A stretch of DNA of 64,000 bases, from the NCBI GenBank assembly GCA_020831865.1, contig JAFIFT010000021.1, forward strand, positions 1-64,000, given 5' to 3'. The stretch is from Legionellaceae bacterium. GTDB lineage: Bacteria > Pseudomonadota > Gammaproteobacteria > Legionellales > Legionellaceae. Every line of letters begins with the position of its first letter. Position 1 is the first letter of the stretch. The notes under the pieces are model-generated. The model made no database searches and had not been told where the DNA came from. It worked only from the letters and a program-made list of their open reading frames with translations. A program made the position numbers and the translations under genes. Shown in pieces: positions 36,193 through 46,600 of this stretch.

Positions 36193-38466
36193 TCAGGAAT
36201 GTTTGCCCTGTTTTTTTGCATGACCATTGGCGTTGACCTTAATGGCATTCGACTGGACGAACTCCGCGAGTTTTTTGGAAGACACCGGGTGGCTATAATA
36301 AAATCCCTGGACTTCCTGACAGGCCCTGTCTTTGAGAAAGTTAATTTGCTTCTGGGTTTCCACGCCTTCGGCGAGGACTTTAAAACCCAAACTCTTTCCC
36401 ATGGTAATGATAGCTTCAATAATAGCTTCATCACTGCGGCAACAGGCAATATTTGAAATAAACGCTTTATCAATTTTCAAGCCATCGATATGCGCTTTGC
36501 TTAAATAATTCAAGCTTGAATTGCCTGTACCGAAATCATCCAGAACTATTTTTATCCCTATTTTTTTAAGTTTGGTTAACATATAAAGAATATCGGGGTG
36601 GGTAATAATAACATTTTCTGTAATCTCTAATTCGAGATAACGTGGCGGAACGCTATATTCTGCAAGAAGACTATGGATAACCTCAGCAAAGTTGGCTTGC
36701 TTTAATTGTTGCGTCGCCACATTAACGGCGACACGAATATAAGGCATCCCTGCCCGATGCCAGGCAGCAATTTGCTTGCAGGTGGCACGCAATACCCATT
36801 CCCCCAGACTGATGATTAATCCGGACTCTTCTGCCGCGGGAATAAAATCAAGGGGCAAAATGACCCCTTTGCGGGGATGTTGCCAACGGATTAATGCCTC
36901 AACGGCCAACAGGGTTTTCTTATCTATATCAAATTGTGGCTGAAATAAAAGAAAAAACTCATTCTTCTGAATCGCCTCCCTCAACTCCATTTCTCTTTGA
37001 TAGCGCTGTCGGCTATGGAGATTCAACACTTTTGTGTAAAAATGGAACTGATTGCCACTACGTGATTTGGCCTCATACATCGCCAGGTCAGCGTGTTTCA
37101 GCAAGGTTAATGCTGTCTTACCATTCTCGGGGAAAATACTGATGCCAATACTGGTGGTAATAGATACTTTCTGGCCATCCACATCAAAAAGCATTTTAAA
37201 GGCAGCGATAACCTTACGCGCCAGCTTTTCAATGTCTTTCCCTTGAGAGACTTTTGGAAAAATCATAATAAATTCATCACCGCCAACCCGAGAACAGGTA
37301 TCTTCCTGTCGAATAAGCATAGACAGACGTTTAGCCACTTGCAAAAGCAGTTTATCACCAGCCTCGTGGCCTAAACTGTCATTGACCAGCTTGAAACGAT
37401 CCAAATCCATAAAGAACACACAAAAGCCATTATTATAGCGCTTCGCCTGACTGATAGCCTGTTTCAATCGATCAGCTAATAAGACCCGGTTGGGTAGTTT
37501 CGTCACAATGTCATGTGTCGCCTGATACTCTAATTCTTTTTCCAGATAGGTGCGATCAGTCACATCGCGAAAACTCCAGACCTGCCCTACAGTACGCCCC
37601 TGCAGTCGATGGGGGTGGGAAAAACACTCCAATACCTTACCATTTTGTAAGGTCAAGGAGAGCTGAACCTTGTTATTAATGTTTGCTTTTAATGTTTTCA
37701 GCGCCCTTAGGTATTTCTCCGAACCGGCTATTTTACCCGTCATATGTTCCTGAAACAGCGATTCCTCTCTGGTTTTGAGCACCGATTGTGGAATCTCCCA
37801 CATTTTGACAAATAACTGATTGTAATCAATGACATGGTCATCCAGATCCACAACAAAAACCGCATCTTTGGTGGACTCCAGAGTGGCACGCAGCAAGGAT
37901 AACGACTGTTGCAGGTTTTCTGTTTTGTTCTGCACCGTTTTCTGGAGTAATTCCGTATGACGTTTGGTTGCTTTGGTCAACAGCCATTTACGCGTCAACG
38001 CGCAGGCGAGTTGGCGGATGGCAATGTAATCAAAGGGTTTTTTCAAAATCAAATAATTATCGCTCATGCCGAGCTGTTGTACGGTCTCCTCCCAGCTATA
38101 ATCAGAATAGGCCGTACAGATGACAATTTGTATATCCGGATCAACTTTCCAGATACGTTGAATGGTTTCAACGCCATCCCAACCAGGCGGCATCCGAATA
38201 TCAACGAACGCAAGGGCATAGGGCTTTCCCTCCTTAAGTGCGGCTTTGATCTTTTCAAGACCCTCATAGCCCTGAGATGCGGTATCAAACTGAAATTCGG
38301 GCAAATAGCTCTTATCAGCAGCATCCTCCTTTTCTTCACCAAATAAGGCAGTATCCAATTGTGCAAAAGCCTCAGATTCTGGTTTTACCGTAAGTACTTT
38401 AATCACATCCTGATGAATATTGGGATTATCATCAATAATAATAATTCTGAGTGCGTCATTTTGCAT
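36193..38466 (-). CDS. Response regulator with PAS, GGDEF and EAL domains
   Basis: I start at 38466 (MQNDALRIIIIDDNPNIHQD), with AAGGATG upstream, giving 757 residues. Order: an enlarged REC domain (Asp89 in FVDIRMPPGWDG), PAS (about 190-310), GGDEF (intact GGDEF at 395-399) and EAL (Glu523-Ala-Leu in VEALIRWQHP, with DDFGTG later). All catalytic signatures are present, so both making and breaking cyclic di-GMP are possible. It follows the kinase stop by 10 nt. The layout matches Lpl0329 of L. pneumophila Lens, whose activity is controlled by the linked kinase Lpl0330 (recalled). Confidence 0.9.
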   Translation of the reverse strand: MQNDALRIIIIDDNPNIHQDVIKVLTVKPESEAFAQLDTALFGEEKEDAADKSYLPEFQFDTASQGYEGLEKIKAALKEGKPYALAFVDIRMPPGWDGVETIQRIWKVDPDIQIVICTAYSDYSWEETVQQLGMSDNYLILKKPFDYIAIRQLACALTRKWLLTKATKRHTELLQKTVQNKTENLQQSLSLLRATLESTKDAVFVVDLDDHVIDYNQLFVKMWEIPQSVLKTREESLFQEHMTGKIAGSEKYLRALKTLKANINNKVQLSLTLQNGKVLECFSHPHRLQGRTVGQVWSFRDVTDRTYLEKELEYQATHDIVTKLPNRVLLADRLKQAISQAKRYNNGFCVFFMDLDRFKLVNDSLGHEAGDKLLLQVAKRLSMLIRQEDTCSRVGGDEFIMIFPKVSQGKDIEKLARKVIAAFKMLFDVDGQKVSITTSIGISIFPENGKTALTLLKHADLAMYEAKSRSGNQFHFYTKVLNLHSRQRYQREMELREAIQKNEFFLLFQPQFDIDKKTLLAVEALIRWQHPRKGVILPLDFIPAAEESGLIISLGEWVLRATCKQIAAWHRAGMPYIRVAVNVATQQLKQANFAEVIHSLLAEYSVPPRYLELEITENVIITHPDILYMLTKLKKIGIKIVLDDFGTGNSSLNYLSKAHIDGLKIDKAFISNIACCRSDEAIIEAIITMGKSLGFKVLAEGVETQKQINFLKDRACQEVQGFYYSHPVSSKKLAEFVQSNAIKVNANGHAKKQGKHS

Positions 38467-38476
38467 TCCAACATCC

Positions 38477-39910
38477 TTACTGTCTCTGTTTTTTCGTTCG
38501 TTTCGGTATGCGAAGCGTGAAAGTGGCGCCACAGTGCATCCCACTACTTGCCACCGTGAGAGAGCCGCCCAGGTCTTTTGCCGACAGGGCACTGCTGTGC
38601 AAGCCAAAACCATGGCCATACTCTTTGGTCGTAAAGCCAAATGCGAACACACGCGCAAGATGTTCGGCCGCGATACCCACACCGTTATCAATAATGCTTA
38701 TCCGAATGTCCGCTTGTGTATTTTTGACCCTGATGCGAATCGTTTTACTTTCCTCATGCACGTTTTTGACTACGGCATCCTGCGCATTCTGCAGTACATT
38801 TACCAAAATTTGTAATAATTTGGATTTGTTCGTCGTGATAAAGGGCGTATCATCATATTCTTTGTGTACTGCCACATGGTATTTTTCAGGATTCACGGAC
38901 ATTTTTAACGCGGTATCAATCAGCTCCGGAATAAAAATTTTCTCCAGGATGCCAGGACTACCGCTAATGATCTGCTGCATCGCTACAATCTCTTTGATAT
39001 GGTCCAAATGCTCATCCATATTTTGAGTTTCCGTTACATTTTTTTCCGCTTCATTTTTGAGAACACGTGCCAGTTCCACAAGGTAATCCGGAATCAGCTT
39101 ACCTTTTGGATCATCGCTTAAAAATACCGCCAAATGCGCCCGATTTTCTTCAATCATGCAAGCCGTTTTGAATAATCTGGCAACATAAGCGGGCACAGGA
39201 CTTGCCTTTAAAATATTCAAAGATACATTGGCGCTATTCAGAACATTGCCTATATTATGCAAAATGGTGGTTGCCACTTCCGCCATACCCGCCTGGCGGG
39301 ATACTACCAGCAGTTTGTCTTGTATTTTTTGCGTTTTTTGTTCATAAAGTTTGCGCTCAGTGATATCGATTAAAATACCCGATACCGAGCATACCTGGCT
39401 ATTCTTCTTACTGATATCCGGATGGCATTTCAGATAATGCCAATGATATTTTTTGTCCTTGACATTCTTGAATTGAAACTCAATCTCTACCGTTTCGCCG
39501 GCAAAGGCCTTGTGAAAACGATCCACAAAATTTTGGACATCATCGGGATGGATATGCCGCAGCAATTGCGAAATTTTAGGCGTGCCTTGCAACGGGTCAA
39601 TACCCGAAAGCTTATACATTTCTTTAGACCATACCAGATAGTCACCTTCCCGATGGTAAGACCAATACCCCAAGTGGGCTATTGCCTGGGCATATTCGAG
39701 TTTGTCATTTAATTCCCGCATTTCACGAGAAGAAATCTCCATTGAACGTTCAAGCAGATACTGACCCTGCTCATGATCATAGTAACTTCCACTGATACGC
39801 TGCAGCAATTCCTGCCACTGAGCCTGTTTATCCTGCGCAATATCATCGCTCTGTATTTGGGTGCGTGCCAACAATCGGGTAAGCTGAGGATGCAAGGAGT
39901 GAGTACTCAC
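38477..39910 (-). CDS. PAS-containing sensor histidine kinase, atypical H-box
   Basis: The 477-residue soluble kinase has an N-terminal coiled region, a PAS domain with a PAC-like end (SGILIDITERKLYEQ, about residue 190), a phosphoacceptor region TTILHNIGNVLNSANV with His218, and a GHKL ATPase with the N box LVNVLQNAQDAV and the G boxes DNGVGI and GFGLHSSAL. The HNIGN H-box is not the usual HELRTP form, as in the atypical kinase Lpl0330 of L. pneumophila. It lies between a FIST sensor and a GGDEF/EAL regulator with gaps of 3 and 10 nt; cytoplasmic sensing is inferred. Confidence 0.88.
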   Translation of the reverse strand: MSTHSLHPQLTRLLARTQIQSDDIAQDKQAQWQELLQRISGSYYDHEQGQYLLERSMEISSREMRELNDKLEYAQAIAHLGYWSYHREGDYLVWSKEMYKLSGIDPLQGTPKISQLLRHIHPDDVQNFVDRFHKAFAGETVEIEFQFKNVKDKKYHWHYLKCHPDISKKNSQVCSVSGILIDITERKLYEQKTQKIQDKLLVVSRQAGMAEVATTILHNIGNVLNSANVSLNILKASPVPAYVARLFKTACMIEENRAHLAVFLSDDPKGKLIPDYLVELARVLKNEAEKNVTETQNMDEHLDHIKEIVAMQQIISGSPGILEKIFIPELIDTALKMSVNPEKYHVAVHKEYDDTPFITTNKSKLLQILVNVLQNAQDAVVKNVHEESKTIRIRVKNTQADIRISIIDNGVGIAAEHLARVFAFGFTTKEYGHGFGLHSSALSAKDLGGSLTVASSGMHCGATFTLRIPKRTKKQRQ

Positions 39911-39913
39911 GAT

Positions 39914-41074
39914 TTAACACTCCTCTCTCATGCTGGTCAGAGTCATGGTTTGGTTATGCAAATCACAGATACCACTGGAGAAAGGTGAAATTTCACCATA
40001 GGAATAAAAACCCAGTTGTTTTGTGCCCGCAGGAAAAATATCAAGTGTGGACTCGATTTCTTCTTCCGCACGCTCGCCAAGCAATAAGCGTCGTCCGACA
40101 CAACTGACCGCGAGCAGTAAAATTGGTACATCTTTCTCTAAAACCGCCTCATGTTGTTTTAAAGCCAGTTGACTGGCATCCGTTGCCCCACTAATCAGAC
40201 GGTCAAAATTAGCGCGCATTAACTGTGCTAAATAACCAGTTGGCATGTCTCCGGCAAAAATGAGCGCGTTTTTATCCTCATCGACACCTAAAATGGTTCG
40301 TACAATTTTAGGATCGCCCGGGTCTTTACGTATGGCAAGTGGAAACAACAATCCACTGGCCGGAAGCTCAGACGCTTTTTCCCCCAGGTATTCTTTATAG
40401 AGCAACAGGGCTGGTTTGTTATCGAGTTCATACAACAGATTTTCTTTAGAACGCGTGATGCGTCGCTCGGGTCCAAAGATATCCCAGCCTCCGCGCGAGC
40501 CGTGCCCGAAATGAATATGCGCTCCGTAAAAGCCGACCGCGACTATCGTATCGACCAGGATTTCGCCATTATAAATGGTCCAGGTATGTTTAAAGTCACT
40601 GCCATCGCCGGCCAACCCGCCCGTAATCAGGATATCCCGTCCATTCATCGTATTGAGTCCTTTGACTAACTCTGAACCATTGATGTTCAGCCCATCCGAT
40701 AAGACAAAGATAGCTTTTAAATCCTTGTCGTATAGTGCAGAGGCAATCGCTTTGCCGGAATCAAAAGCATTCAGAGGGGAAGTTGACGTCCTGCACGCCG
40801 TCTTGATCAGGGTTTTTTCAAATTGAATCACGGCGACCGACAGGCTGTGATCCTGAATATTCCGTCCCGCTATCTCTCCGGCGGATGAGCAACCAATAAT
40901 TTTAGATTGGGAATAATATTGCGATAGCTCTATAATCGGTTCGGGACAATGAAAGTATTCTGGAGCCGCAAAAATGAGAACCAGCGTGTTCGCAGAATCC
41001 AGATCGGGAAATGCAGATACCGACCACCCTTTTTTCTTACCATGAGCCACATATTGAAACGTATCCAGTTTCAT
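39914..41074 (-). CDS. FIST-domain sensory protein
   Basis: The 386-residue cytoplasmic protein has the FIST N domain (SQSKIIGCSSAGEIAGRNI about residue 60; GGLAGDGSDFKHTW about 150) and the FIST C domain ending in GTKQLGFYSYGEISPF. FIST proteins are proposed to bind small ligands, possibly amino acids, and to pass the signal to kinases or cyclic-di-GMP enzymes. It is first of three tightly packed genes and presumably modulates the kinase encoded 3 nt downstream. A near-palindrome CTATATCTTAAATATAG upstream (41195-41211) might mark the promoter. Confidence 0.88.
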   Translation of the reverse strand: MKLDTFQYVAHGKKKGWSVSAFPDLDSANTLVLIFAAPEYFHCPEPIIELSQYYSQSKIIGCSSAGEIAGRNIQDHSLSVAVIQFEKTLIKTACRTSTSPLNAFDSGKAIASALYDKDLKAIFVLSDGLNINGSELVKGLNTMNGRDILITGGLAGDGSDFKHTWTIYNGEILVDTIVAVGFYGAHIHFGHGSRGGWDIFGPERRITRSKENLLYELDNKPALLLYKEYLGEKASELPASGLLFPLAIRKDPGDPKIVRTILGVDEDKNALIFAGDMPTGYLAQLMRANFDRLISGATDASQLALKQHEAVLEKDVPILLLAVSCVGRRLLLGERAEEEIESTLDIFPAGTKQLGFYSYGEISPFSSGICDLHNQTMTLTSMREEC

Positions 41075-41364
41075 AACCCCATCCTGATATTCTCACTGCT
41101 GCTGCGTATTAACCGGCTTGTTTCGCCTCCACTGGGTCTACACAACGACTCGGTCACAAGGCGCGCTGATGCGCCAATAACCATCGCGTTTCCCCTATAT
41201 CTTAAATATAGTATGGATTTTTGATTACGCTTTATGGTGGCTTTGTGCGATACCAGGCAACGTTTTTGAATTTTCTCCTTATTAGATGAGCTGGCCCTGT
41301 GCGGGCATTGCTTTTTTGAGCAAAATCAGCATAATGGACTTATGCGGATAAATGATGAGCGACT

Positions 41365-42519
41365 ATGACGAACGCAAAACACCGTTTCTTAAATTGGTAT
41401 AATGCCCATCGCTTGTTTCTGAAGGAGCCTTTAGCCTCACAGGAGTGGGATAAAAAAATAGCCGATCCCCTCAGTCAAAAAGCCCTGCAAAGCAGCAAGA
41501 AAGCCCAAAAAATATACCAATCTACTGAGGCTCGCCTGGTGCATGACTACAGTGATTTGCTGGATGGACAGCTGCGGAAGGTTGTCAGGCGGTTAAAGCT
41601 CAAAGACTTTGCCGATCCTTCCGGTTTCTCCGATTTGCGCAAAGGCAGTGCGGCCCTTAAACGATTTTTTGCCTGCCGCAGCACCCTGGAGAACTTTATT
41701 AATGATGATATTTGTGGACACTCTCAACGAGACGCGCAATTACATGCCTTTCGGCGATGGATTGAAATTGCCAAACTCTTACTGACCAAACATCATAATT
41801 ATGAAGCCAATAGTCTGGTTATCATGCGTCTCTTGCAAATAGATGCAGAATGGCAATTCAGCAATGAATTACCCAAGAGCACGCAAAGCGATTATCATCT
41901 TTTCTGCTCCCTGCTGTTTCCATCGCAAAATTTTAAAGCACTTCGCTCACATATAGCGGCTCATCCTCACCCGAGAAATTTTTCGCCCACCTTTTTATTG
42001 GCAAAAGATATGATGTTCCTTAATGAAGCCATTGGTGACGTTCACGCCCGCAGCAAAAGCAAAGCGCTGAAACCCAGTGACGATGCCTATGAGAATGTGA
42101 TTATAAAAGAAAAAATGCTGGAGCACTTTTTTGCTATAAAGAAACAAAACCGAAAGAAATTGCAGCCGCATCTCAGCCAAACCTATACGTTGCTAACCGA
42201 GCAATATCAGGCGGTGCACAGTAGCAGGCGCTCGGCCTCAAGACCGCGACGCCATTCAGCGGACGCTGCACTCCCCAAACTCGAGTCCATCCTGGCGGAT
42301 GAAGGCACAGGACATCAAAGGAAACGGAGCAAATCCCTCGACTCTGGCGACAGAACCAACGCGATTCCCACGCCAAGCGAACCAATTAAAGCTACCAATC
42401 TCTACACCCGCAAGTTACTCCCCTCGTTCTGGAACAGAAAATGTCATCAAGAACGCTACTGGGAAAAGCTCCACAGCGTTGATCCCCTGCACCGCCCACC
42501 CCTTCGCGCCAATAAATAA
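41365..42519 (+). CDS. RasGEF-domain protein, effector candidate (LegG2-like)
   Basis: RasGEF domains exchange GDP for GTP on Ras-type GTPases and are eukaryotic. The 384-residue protein has a Cdc25-homology core at about 95-265. FRRWIEIAKLLLTKHHNYEA resembles the conserved kFI-x-iA-x-x-C-x-x-lnNFn segment, SQNFKALRSHIAAH the NF-x-x-yR segment, and FSPTFLLAKDMMFLNEAI the P-f-l-G-x-x-L-x-DL-x-f-x-e segment. The C-terminal 120 residues are basic, Ser-rich and probably disordered, fitting a translocation tail. It diverges from the FIST operon. I recall LegG2 (lpg0276) beside the same operon in L. pneumophila, so orthology is likely. Confidence 0.78.
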   Translation: MTNAKHRFLNWYNAHRLFLKEPLASQEWDKKIADPLSQKALQSSKKAQKIYQSTEARLVHDYSDLLDGQLRKVVRRLKLKDFADPSGFSDLRKGSAALKRFFACRSTLENFINDDICGHSQRDAQLHAFRRWIEIAKLLLTKHHNYEANSLVIMRLLQIDAEWQFSNELPKSTQSDYHLFCSLLFPSQNFKALRSHIAAHPHPRNFSPTFLLAKDMMFLNEAIGDVHARSKSKALKPSDDAYENVIIKEKMLEHFFAIKKQNRKKLQPHLSQTYTLLTEQYQAVHSSRRSASRPRRHSADAALPKLESILADEGTGHQRKRSKSLDSGDRTNAIPTPSEPIKATNLYTRKLLPSFWNRKCHQERYWEKLHSVDPLHRPPLRANK

Positions 42520-42682
42520 AACGCGTCCATAAAGATTGGGCAGAAAATGCTGGTTTGCGCTGTAACGACTATGACGTGATACACGGGGTGACGACAAAGC
42601 CTGAACAAGATGGTACTGATCTATAGCATGGCTGGACAGTGCCCCGCTCTATGTTCCATAAGCATTGCACAGCACGTATGGG

Positions 42683-42714
42683 CCGACAAGGCGGCAGGCA
42701 ACCCGCCTTGTCGG
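42683..42714. terminator. Perfect 12-bp inverted repeat
   Basis: CCGACAAGGCGG, an 8-nt loop, then CCGCCTTGTCGG lies 10 nt beyond the stop of the LuxR-type gene (minus strand) and about 160 nt after the RasGEF gene end. There is no good T-run on either side, so it may be a Rho-assisted terminator or a repeated palindromic element. A strong RNA hairpin would form in either direction. Confidence 0.6.
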
Positions 42715-42724
42715 GGCTTCTTAT

Positions 42725-43396
42725 TCAATGACCGGACTGTATGGCTAGCAATGCCCTAATGAGCTCTGACTTGCAATTGACCTGCAATTTATCTTTCATG
42801 TGAGCCATATAAGTTTCAACGGTACGCTTTGAAAGATTAAGCTGTGATGCAATTTCTCTTGCATTCATCCCCAGGCATAAATAATGCGCACACTCTTTTT
42901 CTCTTTTGGTGAGCAGTTCTATAGCGCTGGGAGAGGCTGATAGTGGGCTTATTGATGTTTCTGAACCTATCCCTAAAGCATGATGGATAAAGTCCAAAAT
43001 TTTCGATAATTCGAAAGGGGCCATTTCATCGGTGTAAAGCGCAGCTCCGAAAATACCCACAGCACGTCCATCATGATCCGCAACCGCCTGTTTAAGGCAA
43101 AGCATGGATGCCGATTGTCCATATTGATTAATCGTTTCCTCAATTTTTAGAATTGGCGTACTCTGGGAAAAGGCAATTTGGTCATTTTTTTGATATTGTT
43201 CATGATAGTGTGACCAGCGCAGATCGGCATCGCTTTTGTGCACAATTTCCTTCCCATCAACACCAGCTATATACGCTGTACGCAGATCCGCGTCGATATA
43301 GGTTCCATTGGAAGCTTTGTAAAAAAAATTACAGGCTCCTATCGTATTGCTACGATGGGTGTGAATGAAGTGTAATACTTTCTTTTGCGTCAACAT
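42725..43396 (-). CDS. LuxR-type transcription regulator with PAS-like sensor domain
   Basis: The 223-residue protein has a PAS-like N-terminal half (GTYIDADLRTAYIAGVDGKE about residue 32) and a C-terminal LuxR helix-turn-helix (LTKREKECAHYLCLGMNARE at about 160, then LSKRTVETYMAHMKDKL). It lacks an acyl-homoserine-lactone domain, so another ligand or redox cue is likely. It diverges from the NRPS-PKS gene across 286 nt, which makes it the natural candidate regulator of that gene; this is inference from position. Confidence 0.88.
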   Translation of the reverse strand: MLTQKKVLHFIHTHRSNTIGACNFFYKASNGTYIDADLRTAYIAGVDGKEIVHKSDADLRWSHYHEQYQKNDQIAFSQSTPILKIEETINQYGQSASMLCLKQAVADHDGRAVGIFGAALYTDEMAPFELSKILDFIHHALGIGSETSISPLSASPSAIELLTKREKECAHYLCLGMNAREIASQLNLSKRTVETYMAHMKDKLQVNCKSELIRALLAIQSGH

Positions 43397-43636
43397 AACT
43401 TTAAATGACCATGGTGTGTATTGAATATGATATCGCTTTTCAAATTTTATTGCTATTCACGCCCTGCTAGCCTGGTCCATTCAAGAGAGGGCCTTTTTGA
43501 GACGAAAAACAGGGTATGACTTTGCGCATTATTCGCTCAAAAAAACAAAAAACACGCTAAAAATATCTTTTTTATCAATTACTTAGCACTTTTTAAAGCC
43601 AATTTACAGAACAAGTAAAAATGAACCCAAATTGAG

Positions 43637-43645
43637 TGCTATAAT
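43637..43645 (+). promoter_or_regulatory. Extended minus-10 promoter of the NRPS-PKS gene
   Basis: TGCTATAAT is a perfect extended minus-10 element, 37 nt before the GTG start of the synthase gene. No minus-35 match is found at the usual distance, so activation by a regulator is plausible. The surrounding 286-nt divergent region is AT-rich and could hold binding sites for the LuxR-type protein. Confidence 0.55.
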
Positions 43646-43682
43646 GTTAAAAAATAGGCATATTATTTGAAACGGAAATTTA

Positions 43683-46600
43683 GTGGACAAAAATAAATAT
43701 CTAAGCTCATCGGTTGCCCAGGTGTTTGAGCAACAGGTTAAAAAAAACCCGAATGCGATTGCCGTTGAGGAACAACATAAGTCTTTGTCTTATGCGTCCT
43801 TGAATGCTTCCGCAAATCGTCTTGCGGCCTGGTTACAAAAGCGGGGAATTCAGCATGGTGATATCGTTGCCGTTTTGTTAGAACCCGGCATTGATTTTAT
43901 ATCCATGATTCTGGCGATTATAAAAACAGGCGCATCCTATTTACCCATTGACGCTGCCGCACCTCCCAATAGACAAAAAACCATTCTGGAGGAATCCCGG
44001 CCAGCGGCTCTCATTGGTTCTCATCTGTTGCCCTGGCTTGAGACGCCTACAGCACAATTTTTAAATAAAAATATTCATCTGGAAAGCATTGCCTATTCCA
44101 GCCATAATCCCCAGGTCATCATTACTCCTGACAGTGCCTTTTATACCATGTATACCTCTGGAACGACCGGGCGCCCCAAAGGGATTGTGGTTCCTCATCA
44201 AGCCATCCTCAATCTGATGAAGATTGAAAATACGGTCCAACTCAAGCCCGGCGACCGAAGCTCGCAAACCTGCTCTCTGGCCTTTGATGGTAGCTCTTTT
44301 GAGATATGGAGTGCCCTGCTCAATGGCGCCACGATGGTCATTGTCGATCAGGAAGAGCGAATCAATCCGGAAAAGTTTGCCAGCTTTCTTCGTCAAAAAG
44401 AGATCAATTTTTCCTTTTTACCCACCAGTTTTTTTCACCACCTCATCCACATCTCGCCGGAAATACTCAACCCCCTGAGCAGCATTATGGTGGGCGGTGA
44501 GGCATTGCGGGCAGACTTGGTGGTCGCACTTCTTGAATACAGAAATTCGATAAACCACCCTCTGCGCTTGATTAATGGCTATGGGCCGACTGAAGCGACC
44601 TGTTATGTCACACGCAATATTCTTACGGAAAAAGACGCACATCTCTCGCATGATGCCTTAACCAATATCGGGGAACCGGTTAAAAATGCCAAAGCCTATA
44701 TTCTTAATGCGGACCATCAACTGGATGATGAGGGAGAACTTTATGTCAGCGGCGTCAATTTAGCACTTGGATATTACAAAAGCCCAGAACTCAATCAAAA
44801 GACCTTTGTCGATAACCCCTACTCAGAAGAAAGCCTGTTTCAGAAAATGTACAAAACAGGGGATAAAGTACGACGCCTGGATGATGGGAAGCTTTTCTAT
44901 TTAGGGCGTCTTGATGAGCAAGTTAAAATTGGAGGATTTAGAATCTATCTCAATGAGATAGAAGAGTGTCTGGTAAGCCATCCTATGATCCATTTAGCCG
45001 CTGTTAGCGTTGAAACCAATGAAAGCCAGCACAAACTTTTAACCGCCTATCTCATCGCCAATCAGGAAAACCAGAGTATACATGCCGAGGAAATCCGGGA
45101 ATATTTAAGTCATAAGCTGCCACCGTACATGTTGCCCGTCAAGTACGTGCTATTAGAAAGCTTCCCCCTTACTTCCATTGGAAAGGTGGATAAAAAAAAG
45201 CTCAACGAAGTTCCCCATATCGACTTAACCTGTCACATTGATACGATTGAAGAATATGAAATTGAAAAGAGTATCAAAACGATTTGGTGCCGCCTTTTAG
45301 GGGTGGCATCTATTGATGTCAACAAAAACATTTTTGATCTTGGCGCCAATTCGCTACTGCTGGCTGAAGCTACCAACCAAATTAATCAGGCTCTGAAAAC
45401 GCAGATTAAAATTTCTGATGTGCTGGCCTATCCCACCACGCGCAAATTAAGTGATTTCATTGAAGGCCACACCACAATCTCAGGCCGCGGTGCTCCTCAA
45501 GAAAAAGTGTTGAATCGAAAACTGGCCGTTGTAGGCCTCAGCTGCCGTTTTCCCGGAGCTGACTCTGTCGAGGAGTTCTGGAATAATCTCTGCACAGGAC
45601 AACACTCAATTACCCGTTTTGATCAAGAGGCCTTGCAAACACGCCCAACTGCGGATAATGATGTGCCCTGTCGCGGCATCCTAAAAGATATTGAATCGTT
45701 TGATGCGCATTTTTTTGGTTTTAATCCAGCAGATGCAACCATTACCGACCCCCAGCAACGTTTATTTTTAGAATGCTCCTGGGAAGCCCTGGAATCGGCG
45801 GGTATTGTGCCTGACGACAACCAACCAACCAGCATTAGTGTCTTTTCCGGCATGCTGGAAAGCTCGTATTTAAAAAGCCATTTACTAAAAAACAACTGGT
45901 TTGTGCAGCATGTCGATGCCTTTCATCAAAGACTAGCAACCAGTACAGAAGTCATGGCTACCCAACTGTCCTACCGCCTGAATTTAACGGGCAGAAGTAT
46001 CAATACCAATACCGCCTGCTCGACAGGTCTGGTCACTATCATTCAAGCCTGCGAAGATCTCATGAATGGCGCCTGTGACGTGGCAATAGCGGGAGCGGCT
46101 TCCATCGCGGTTCCTCAAGCACAAGGCTATCCATATCACAAAGGGAGCATTACTTCTCCTGATGGGGTATGCCGCCCCTTTTCCAGCGAGGCCAATGGAA
46201 CCGTTTTTTCAAATGGAGTGGGAGTGGTTGTGCTCAAACGCCTGGAAGATGCGAAACGCGATCAGAATCCGATATATGCGGTCATTGAGGGCTATGGAAT
46301 GAACAACGATGGCTCCGATAAACTGGGATACACCGCTCCCAGTGTATCGGGACAAAGTCAGTGCATTATCTCTGCAATAGAAGCTTCCGGAGTCGCAGCC
46401 GAAGACATCGAATATGTGGAAGCCCATGGCACTGCTACTGCTTTGGGCGATGTGATTGAGATCGAGTCCTTAACCAAAGCCTATCGTGCCTTTACAAACG
46501 AAAAAAACTATTGTGCCATTGGCTCGGTTAAAGGAAACATTGGTCATCTTGATATTGCAGCCGGTATGGCCGGATTTATAAAAGCCGTGCTTTGTACTTA

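Noticed and set aside
36036-36473. 145-residue minus-strand ORF at the end of the GGDEF/EAL gene
   Set aside because: It overlaps the EAL domain in another frame; the residue composition is that of a shadow.
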